DNA of 64,000 nt from Streptomyces sp. NRRL B-3428 (GTDB lineage: Bacteria > Actinomycetota > Actinomycetes > Streptomycetales > Streptomycetaceae): contig JOGW01000009.1 in NCBI GenBank assembly GCA_000721375.1, positions 186,001-250,000 on the forward strand, written 5' to 3'. Position 1 is the stretch's first letter. Each line of letters begins with the position of its first letter. Below are positions 1-5,297 of the stretch, piece after piece. A program made the position numbers and the translations under genes. Below the pieces are notes generated by a model. The model saw only the letters and a list, made by a program, of their open reading frames with translations, ran no database searches and was not told where the DNA came from.

Positions 1-487
1 TCCCCATCAGCGACATCCGCGCCACCTCGCCGAACGGCATGCGCTGCGCCATGTAGATCGCCTCGTACGCGCTGACCATCCCGTAGGTCGTATGCGGATC
101 GAAGAACGTCGCCCGTTCGTCCGCGACGATGAACTCGCTCTCGCCGAGCAGGTAGAAGGCCCCTCCGCAGGCCATCCCGTTGACCGCCGCGATCACCGGT
201 TTCCACAGATCACAGGCCTTCGGCCCGATCGCGACGAGCGGATCGTCGATCGTGTACGGGGACGGCGGCTGCGGCACCTCCACGCCGCGGTCGATCCCGG
301 TGCAGAAGGCCTTCTCGCCCGCCCCGGTGATCACGACCGCCCGCACCGAGTCGTCGAACCTGAACTGCCGCCAGACCGCGGTCAGTTCGGCGGCCGTCTC
401 CAGATCGATCGCATTGTGCTTCTGTGGCCGGTCCAGGGTCACGACCGCGACCCCGGACTCCTTGTCGCACTCGATCAGCAGGGACAT
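1..487 (-). CDS. Enoyl-CoA hydratase/isomerase (crotonase), C-terminus off the window
   Basis: The N-terminal 162 residues of a crotonase-fold enzyme, expected to hydrate or isomerise an enoyl-CoA in the cytoplasm. Both oxyanion-hole segments are visible: FCTGIDRG (about residues 61-68, family form FSAGAD-like) and NGMACGGA (103-110). The start ATG (485-487) shares its A with the TGA stop of the DUF35 gene upstream, so the two are translationally coupled. It is the third visible gene of a thiolase - DUF35 - crotonase operon that reads leftward out of the window. The substrate is unknown. The neighbours suggest beta-oxidation-like breakdown of a cyclic or branched acid (inference). Confidence 0.9.
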   Translation of the reverse strand, partial: MSLLIECDKESGVAVVTLDRPQKHNAIDLETAAELTAVWRQFRFDDSVRAVVITGAGEKAFCTGIDRGVEVPQPPSPYTIDDPLVAIGPKACDLWKPVIAAVNGMACGGAFYLLGESEFIVADERATFFDPHTTYGMVSAYEAIYMAQRMPFGEVARMSLMG

Positions 488-924
488 CAGCGGTCCAACA
501 CCCATTGCGGCATGGTGAACTCACCGATCCGGGCGAACACCACCTGCACCCGCGCCCCGATCTTCAGCCGGGACGGATCCACGGAGTTGAGCGGTGCGCC
601 CGCCTCGGAGACGAGGTTGCCGACGAGGCGGATGCGCGGGGCGTCCGCGAGTTCCACGACGATCGCGTTGTACGGGGCCATCTCCGCGTAGGCCGGAAGC
701 AGCGGCGGATGCGGCAGGACGTACGACCAGATACGGCCCTTGCCGCTCATCTGCCGCCACTCGCTGTCGAAGGACTGGCAGTGCGGGCAGCAGGGGCGCG
801 GCGGGAAGCGCAGCTCGCCGCACTCGGTGTTGGCGCAGGCCTGGACGCGCAGTTCGCCCTGGGCGGTGTACTCCCAGAACGGGGCGCCGTCCTCGTCCAC
901 TACCGGTGTGAGCAGGTCGGACAT
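487..924 (-). CDS. DUF35 OB-fold / zinc-ribbon protein
   Basis: A 145-residue protein with an N-terminal rubredoxin-like zinc ribbon (Cys30, Cys35, Cys45/46, Cys49) followed by an OB-fold. This is the architecture of DUF35 partners of thiolase-like proteins. In mycobacterial and related steroid side-chain catabolism a DUF35 domain (ChsH2) binds the thiolase-like Ltp2 to make an aldolase (family knowledge). Here the DUF35 protein is stand-alone and lies 4 bp after the Ltp-type gene, so a complex of the two is likely (inference). The GAGGAG ribosome site is inside the end of the upstream gene. The stop overlaps the crotonase start by one base. Confidence 0.9.
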   Translation of the reverse strand: MSDLLTPVVDEDGAPFWEYTAQGELRVQACANTECGELRFPPRPCCPHCQSFDSEWRQMSGKGRIWSYVLPHPPLLPAYAEMAPYNAIVVELADAPRIRLVGNLVSEAGAPLNSVDPSRLKIGARVQVVFARIGEFTMPQWVLDR

Positions 925-928
925 GGGA

Positions 929-2083
929 TCAGCTCCTCAGGAGTACGGCCGACGTGGGGACGCCCTCGCCCGCGGTCACCAGGCAGGTGGCCGCGTCGGG
1001 GACCTGGGCGGTGGAGGTGCCACGCAGCTGCTTGACACCCTCGGTGATCAGGTTGAAGCCGTGCACGTACGCCTCCGAGAGGCCGCCGCCGCTGGTGTTG
1101 ATGGGCAGCCGGCCGCCGATCTCCAGGGCCCCGCCCTCGGTGAACGCCCCGCCCTCGCCGCGCCCGCAGAAGCCGTAGCCCTCCAGGGAGAGCGGGATGA
1201 GAGGGGTGAACGCGTCGTAGATCTGCGCCACATCGACGTCGTCCGGCCCGAAGTCGGCCTGCTTCCACAGCTGTCGGGCCGCCGTCCAGGCCGGTCCCGA
1301 CAGCGGGTCGTCGTTCCAGTAGTTGACCATGCCGTGGTGCTGGGCGGGCAGGCCCTGGGCGACCGAGTGCAGGTAGACGGGCTTTTGGCGGCAGTCGCGG
1401 GCACGCTCGGCGGAGACGACGACCGCGGCAAGCGCGCCGTCCGTCTCCAGGCAGTTGTCGAAGAGGCAGAGCGGTTCGCTGATCCAGCGGGCCGTCATGT
1501 ACATCTCGCGGGTCAGCGGGCGCTCGTACATCTGCGCCGCCGGGTTCTGGTTGGCGCGGTTGCGGCAGGCGAGAGCCACGTTGAAGAGGTGGTCGCGGGT
1601 CGTCCCGTACTCGTGCATATGGCGCCGCGTCAGCATGCCGATCTCGTCGGCGGGACGGAGCAGACCGTACGGACGGGTCCACTGGCCGGGCGTCGGCAGC
1701 TGAACGGCCGTGTTCTTCCAGGGCCTCGGCCCCGAGCCGCGCTTGCGTGAGCGCCAGGCGACACCGACGCTCGCCTGACCGGTCGCGACCGCGGAGGCGA
1801 GATGGGCCAGTGTGCCGCAGGAGCCGCCGCCGCCGTATCCCACCTTGGAGAAGAAGGTGACGTCGCCCGCGCCGATCGCCTTGGCTATCTCGACCTCGTC
1901 GGTCTCCTCCATCGTGTACGAAGCGAAGCCGTCGACCTCGGACGGGTCGATGCCCGCGTCGTCGAGCGCCGCGAGAATGGCGCGGCACGCCAACGTCTTC
2001 TCGGATTCCGGTAGTTGTTTCGCGAAGGGGGTCTGGCCTATCCCGACTATCGCTGTAGCGTCCTTCAATGTCGCCGCGGCCAT
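929..2083 (-). CDS. Lipid-transfer/thiolase-like protein (Ltp, SCP-x thiolase family)
   Basis: A 384-residue thiolase-superfamily protein. It has an N-terminal AIVGIGQTPF strand, a glycine-rich GGGGSCGT segment with Cys89 in the nucleophile region, and the C-terminal NTSGGGLSEAYVHG signature of the Ltp/SCP-x branch. These act on CoA thioesters, either as thiolases or, with a DUF35 partner, as aldolases that remove a side chain. Start chosen at 2083 (MAAATLKD) because GGAGG lies 5 nt upstream. An in-frame ATG at 2101 has no such site. It heads the operon with DUF35 and crotonase and is divergent from the FadD3-like gene, with a shared palindrome (2156-2170) between them. Confidence 0.88.
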   Translation of the reverse strand: MAAATLKDATAIVGIGQTPFAKQLPESEKTLACRAILAALDDAGIDPSEVDGFASYTMEETDEVEIAKAIGAGDVTFFSKVGYGGGGSCGTLAHLASAVATGQASVGVAWRSRKRGSGPRPWKNTAVQLPTPGQWTRPYGLLRPADEIGMLTRRHMHEYGTTRDHLFNVALACRNRANQNPAAQMYERPLTREMYMTARWISEPLCLFDNCLETDGALAAVVVSAERARDCRQKPVYLHSVAQGLPAQHHGMVNYWNDDPLSGPAWTAARQLWKQADFGPDDVDVAQIYDAFTPLIPLSLEGYGFCGRGEGGAFTEGGALEIGGRLPINTSGGGLSEAYVHGFNLITEGVKQLRGTSTAQVPDAATCLVTAGEGVPTSAVLLRS

Positions 2084-2155
2084 GGCCACCTCCGAGATCA
2101 ACTGTCCGTATCCCAGCCTGCATCCCTGCTGACAGCGGGGAAGGCTACAGCTAAT

Positions 2156-2170
2156 CTGACGGATAGTCAG
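2156..2170. promoter_or_regulatory. Operator palindrome, site A of a recurring motif
   Basis: CTGACGGATAGTCAG sits between the divergent Ltp and FadD3-like genes, 73 bp from one start and 37 bp from the other. It matches the CTGACG-N3-CGTCAG motif found at 8527, 10821, 12747, 12807 and 34737, with one substitution in the right arm. Read toward the Ltp gene it is followed by ATTAG, so it probably overlaps or abuts a -10 region. Repression by a TetR-type dimer is the likely mode (inference). Confidence 0.7.
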
Positions 2171-2206
2171 CTACTGCGGTGGCACCGCTCTCGGGAGGAC
2201 TTGCGA

Positions 2207-3829
2207 ATGCGCGGGGACGAGCAACTGATGCGCGGCGACCTGGTCTGGGGCAGCATTCCGGGTCTGGTACGGGATGCGGCCGAGCGCTACGCCTCGCTGG
2301 AGGCGGTGGTCGACGGGCGTACCCGGATCACGTACGCGGAGCTCGGGGAGCGCGTCGAGCGCGCGGCGGCCGCGTGTATCGCGAGCGGGGTGGAGCCCGG
2401 TGACCGTGTGGCGGTGTGGGCGCCCAACTCCCTCGACTGGATCGTCTCGGCGCTCGGCGCGGTCACGGCCGGTGCGGTGCTCGTCCCGCTCAACACCCGC
2501 TTCAAGGGCAGCGAAGCCGCGTACGTCCTCGGCCGCTCGCGCGCCAAACTCCTCTTCATCACGGGCACCTTCCTCGGCACCTCGTACGTGGCTTCGCTGC
2601 GGCGCGCGACCACGGAGGGCTCGGGAGAGGGGCCGCTCCCGGCGCTTGCGCACCTCGAGCAGGTGGTGGTCCTCTCCGACGACGCGCCGGAGAACTTCCG
2701 TACCTGGAAGGACTTCCTGGCGGACGGGGAGGGGGTGTCCGCCGACGAGGTCGCGGCGCGCTCTTCGGCGATCGACCCGTCATCCCCCTCGGACATCATC
2801 TTCACCTCGGGCACGACGGGCCGTCCGAAGGGCGCGGTCATCACCCATGCCCAGTCCCTGCGCTGCTACGACGTCTGGAGCGAACTCGCAGGCCTGCGCG
2901 AGGGCGACCGCTACCTGATCGTCAACCCCTTCTTCCACACCTTCGGCTACAAGGCGGGCATCATCGCCTGCCTCACGCGCGGGGCGACGATGATCCCGCA
3001 GCCGGTCTTCAACGTGGACACGGTGCTCGCCAACATCGCCTCGGAGCGGATCTCCGTACTCCCCGGCCCGCCCACGCTCCACCAGTCCCTGCTCGACCAC
3101 CCGGCCCGCTCGAAGCACGATCTGTCCGCGCTGCGGCTCGTGGTCACGGGGGCGGCGGTGGTGCCGCTGCAACTGGTCGAGCGCCTGCGCACGGAGCTCG
3201 GGATCGCCACCGTCCTGACGGCGTACGGCCTTTCGGAGGCGAGCGGGATCGTCACGATGTGCCGGCGCGGGGACGAGGCGGAGACCATCTCGGCCACGTC
3301 CGGACGGGCGATACCGGACACCGAGCTGCGGATCGTGAACCCGGCAGGGGAGCCACTGCCGGCCGGCAAGCCCGGGGAGGTCCTGGTCAGGGGCCACAAC
3401 GTGATGCAGGGGTACTTCGAGGACCCCCAGGAGACGAAGAAGACCATCACGGCGGACGGCTGGCTGCGGACGGGGGACGTGGGCGTCCTGGACTCCGAGG
3501 GCAATCTGCGGATCACCGACCGGATCAAGGACATGTTCATCGTCGGCGGCTTCAACGCGTATCCGGCGGAGATCGAGCAACTCATCGGTCTGCACCCGGA
3601 CATCGCGGACGTCGCGGTGATCGGCGTCCCGGACGCGCGGCTCGGCGAGGTAGGCAAGGCGTATGCGGTACGGCGGCCCGGCTCGACGCTGACCTCGGAC
3701 GATCTGATCGCGTGGTCGCGCCGGGAGATGGCGAACTACAAGGTCCCGCGGCAGGTCGAGTTCGTGAGCGAACTGCCGCGGAACGCCTCCGGCAAGGTGG
3801 TGAAGGGGGAGCTGAGGGGCCGGAGTTAG
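2207..3829 (+). CDS. FadD3-like acyl-CoA synthetase
   Basis: A 540-residue AMP-forming ligase (ANL superfamily) that would activate a carboxylic acid to its CoA thioester. The ATP loop TSGTTGRPKGA is at residues 200-210. The C-terminal hinge DGWLRTGDVG and the catalytic lysine in NASGKVVKGELR are present. The overall pattern is closest to the FadD3 group, which in steroid-degrading actinobacteria activates the C/D-ring acid HIP (family knowledge; the substrate here is unproven). Start 2207 is chosen because GGGAGG lies just upstream. Longer frames run into the divergent gene. The 3' end overlaps the convergent VOC gene by 3 bp. Confidence 0.88.
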   Translation: MRGDEQLMRGDLVWGSIPGLVRDAAERYASLEAVVDGRTRITYAELGERVERAAAACIASGVEPGDRVAVWAPNSLDWIVSALGAVTAGAVLVPLNTRFKGSEAAYVLGRSRAKLLFITGTFLGTSYVASLRRATTEGSGEGPLPALAHLEQVVVLSDDAPENFRTWKDFLADGEGVSADEVAARSSAIDPSSPSDIIFTSGTTGRPKGAVITHAQSLRCYDVWSELAGLREGDRYLIVNPFFHTFGYKAGIIACLTRGATMIPQPVFNVDTVLANIASERISVLPGPPTLHQSLLDHPARSKHDLSALRLVVTGAAVVPLQLVERLRTELGIATVLTAYGLSEASGIVTMCRRGDEAETISATSGRAIPDTELRIVNPAGEPLPAGKPGEVLVRGHNVMQGYFEDPQETKKTITADGWLRTGDVGVLDSEGNLRITDRIKDMFIVGGFNAYPAEIEQLIGLHPDIADVAVIGVPDARLGEVGKAYAVRRPGSTLTSDDLIAWSRREMANYKVPRQVEFVSELPRNASGKVVKGELRGRS

Positions 3830-4215
3830 CCCGTCGGACCGTTGTCGATCTCCTTCTGGCTGCGCTCCACACAGAACTCGTTGCCCTCGGGATCGGCGAG
3901 CGTCTGCCAGCCGCGGCCGTCGGGGCGCCGCATGTCGTTCACGAGCGTGGCACCGAGCGCGATGAGCCGCTCGACCTCCTCGTCGCGGGTGCGGTCCTGC
4001 GGCTGTACGTCGAGGTGGACCCGGTTCTTGATCGTCTTGCCCTCGGGCACGGTCACGAACAGAACCGGCGTCCCACCCTCGTACTCGACCAGCGCCTCGG
4101 GATCCCCGGGCGCGTCCTCGTCGGAGAGCCTTCCGCCGGTGAGCTCGGCCCAGAACTGGGCTTGGGCGTAGGCGTTGTGGGAGTCGAAGGTGATGTGGCG
4201 GATGCGTGAGGTCAT
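3826..4215 (-). CDS. VOC-family (glyoxalase/bleomycin-resistance-like) protein
   Basis: A 129-residue protein of the vicinal-oxygen-chelate fold. It opens with RIRHITFDSHNAYAQAQFW, carries RVHLDVQ mid-chain and ends with the common LADPEGNEFCVE strand, whose Glu is a usual metal ligand. Members include glyoxalases, dioxygenases and drug-binding proteins. Which one this is cannot be told. Start 4215 follows GAGG by 8 nt. The gene is divergent from a MarR-type gene and the space between them holds a SoxR-box-like palindrome. Its stop codon overlaps the stop of the FadD3-like gene. Confidence 0.85.
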   Translation of the reverse strand: MTSRIRHITFDSHNAYAQAQFWAELTGGRLSDEDAPGDPEALVEYEGGTPVLFVTVPEGKTIKNRVHLDVQPQDRTRDEEVERLIALGATLVNDMRRPDGRGWQTLADPEGNEFCVERSQKEIDNGPTG

Positions 4216-4275
4216 CAGAGGATCCTCGCGGATGGGGTCCGCGGGGGCAACGGAGTTGTTGCGGCGGCCGGCGGG

Positions 4276-4307
4276 CTTGACCTCAAGCGCGCTTGAGGCC
4301 TGAGGGT
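4276..4307 (+). promoter_or_regulatory. SoxR-box-like palindrome in a 19-bp-spacer promoter
   Basis: CCTCAAGCGCGCTTGAGG (4281-4298) is a perfect 18-bp palindrome. It has the same outer sequence as the E. coli soxS SoxR site, with only the central four bases different. It lies in a MerR-type layout on the plus strand: -35 TTGACC (4277-4282), 19 bp, then GAGGGT (4302-4307), a weak -10. The promoter points to the wHTH gene at 4348. An overlapping CTTGACCTCAAG dyad (4276-4287) could instead be a MarR operator. Confidence 0.6.
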
Positions 4308-4347
4308 TGCGGACGTACGGACAACGCCGACCGTCCAAGGGGTCCCG

Positions 4348-4812
4348 ATGACAGCGCAGCCGCTCACCGACGCACAGCTCGCCGCCCAGCCCGCCGGGTA
4401 CTGGACCGGGGTCGCCTACGAGGCGGTCATCGGGTTCATCCGTGCCCGGCAGGCGGAGCGCGGCTATACGCAGCCGCAGTACTGGCTCCTGCGCCATCTC
4501 TCGCCCCGGGATCTCTCACCGGACGGCCGGGGCATGACCCTGGCCGCACTGGACGAGGCGATGCGCTCGTATCTGCGGGCCGAGGACGACCTGGCCGCGG
4601 AGGCCGAGGTGCTGGTGGGGCGTGGGTGGCTGCGGTGGGACGAGGACAGGCGGGTGTGGATCACCGAGGAGGGTGATGAGGCTCTGCTGCGGCTGAAGGC
4701 CGGTGCACCCGAGATGCGTGCCGCCCTGCACGAGGGGATCGACGACGCCGACTACGCGACCACGGTCAAGGTGCTGCAGCGGCTGATCCGCAATGCGGGC
4801 GGCGAGGGCTGA
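4348..4812 (+). CDS. MarR-type winged-helix transcriptional regulator
   Basis: A 154-residue protein with a likely winged-helix core: a helix around YTQPQYWLLRHLS, a recognition region near residues 62-90, and a wing around WLRWDEDRRVWITEEGDE. This is the layout of MarR-family repressors that sense small ligands or oxidants. It probably regulates itself and the divergent VOC gene (inference). The SoxR-like palindrome in its promoter suggests induction by redox-active compounds. The last codons and the stop lie inside the first unit of a 20-bp tandem repeat. Confidence 0.75.
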   Translation: MTAQPLTDAQLAAQPAGYWTGVAYEAVIGFIRARQAERGYTQPQYWLLRHLSPRDLSPDGRGMTLAALDEAMRSYLRAEDDLAAEAEVLVGRGWLRWDEDRRVWITEEGDEALLRLKAGAPEMRAALHEGIDDADYATTVKVLQRLIRNAGGEG

Positions 4813-4860
4813 GCGCGGGCGGTGAGGGTTGGGCGCGGGCGGTGAGGGTTGGGCGCGGGC
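4804..4860. repeat. 20-bp tandem repeat, 2.85 copies
   Basis: Units GAGGGCTGAGCGCGGGCGGT (4804-4823), GAGGGTTGGGCGCGGGCGGT (4824-4843) and a partial third copy (to 4860). The first unit contains the stop codon of the MarR-type gene, so the array looks like an expansion of that gene's 3' end. Confidence 0.85.
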
Positions 4861-4867
4861 ACATGCG

Positions 4868-4910
4868 TCGGCCGCGGCAGCGGGCTCCCCCTCCGCGCTG
4901 CCGCGGCCGA
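4868..4910. terminator. Bidirectional stem-loop terminator
   Basis: Perfect 15-bp arms (4868-4882 and 4896-4910) with a 13-nt loop, between the convergent MarR-type and afsS-like genes. There is no T-tract, as is usual in Streptomyces. Confidence 0.8.
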
Positions 4911-4930
4911 TCCCCCGTCTCAGGTGAGGT

Positions 4931-5083
4931 CTAGGCTTCCTCGGACCCTGCGTGGCTGTCGTCGGTGGTGGCCGGCTCGCTGCCCGCGTGGCTGTCCAAG
5001 GGCTTGGCGGGCTCGCTGCCCGCGTGGCTGTCCTGCGTGGTGATCTCTTCGTCCACCGCAGGCTTCTTGTCGGCGTCGCTCAT
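4931..5083 (-). CDS. afsS: AfsS-like small repeat protein
   Basis: A 50-residue acidic protein starting MSDADKKPAVDEE and built of three copies of DSHAGSE(P/E)A with a 12-residue period. AfsS (AfsR2) of S. coelicolor is a similarly small repeat protein, encoded directly downstream of afsR, whose transcription is switched on by AfsR and which stimulates antibiotic production (established). The size, the repeats and the position 215 bp after afsR make this the local AfsS. It has no known enzymatic fold. The gene is easily missed because of its length. The ribosome site is weak (GGGGAAATC before ATG). Upstream lie direct repeats (5247-5268), a palindrome (5169-5188) and a hairpin (5119-5160). 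No afsK-like kinase gene is next to it. Confidence 0.82.
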   Translation of the reverse strand: MSDADKKPAVDEEITTQDSHAGSEPAKPLDSHAGSEPATTDDSHAGSEEA

Positions 5084-5118
5084 GATTTCCCCTGTTTTCT
5101 CTGGGACTTCTGGTGGAG

Positions 5119-5160
5119 ACGCCCGCTCGGCGACTCCCCCGAGGACCGCCGAGCGGGCGT
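5119..5160 (-). terminator. Hairpin in the afsR-afsS interval
   Basis: Arms ACGCCCGCTCGGCG (5119-5132) and its complement (5147-5160), 14 bp, with a 14-nt loop, ending 36 nt before the afsS start. It is either the afsR terminator or a leader hairpin attenuating afsS. Confidence 0.7.
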
Positions 5161-5168
5161 GCTGGACC

Positions 5169-5188
5169 GTTCACCCTAGAGGGTGAAC
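5169..5188. promoter_or_regulatory. GTTCACCC inverted repeat upstream of afsS
   Basis: GTTCACCCTAGAGGGTGAAC has 9-bp arms around a 2-bp centre. Each arm resembles the GTTCAYY half-site used by PhoP/AfsR-type regulators, but here the halves are inverted rather than direct. A dimer-binding operator is likely. The protein is unknown. Confidence 0.55.
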
Positions 5189-5246
5189 ATCCCCGCGAGC
5201 CGTCTGCCCCCCGACGCGACGGGCCGCTGAGAAACAGAGTGGCGGG

Positions 5247-5268
5247 GCGGCATAAACGATTGATGAAC
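5247..5268 (-). promoter_or_regulatory. Candidate AfsR/PhoP box of afsS
   Basis: On the minus strand two adjacent 11-mers, GTTCATCAATC and GTTTATGCCGC, form a direct repeat of GTTYAT. In S. coelicolor AfsR and PhoP bind overlapping 11-nt direct repeats of this kind in the afsS promoter (established). The site would place the afsS start of transcription about 150 nt before its ATG. Confidence 0.6.
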
Positions 5269-5297
5269 GAGCCTGGCGTGAGCGCAGAAAAGGGAGC

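Noticed and set aside
2084..2101. Upstream ATG at 2101 as start of the Ltp-type protein
   Set aside because: It has no ribosome site, whereas GGAGG lies 5 nt before the ATG at 2083 and the family N-terminus begins there.
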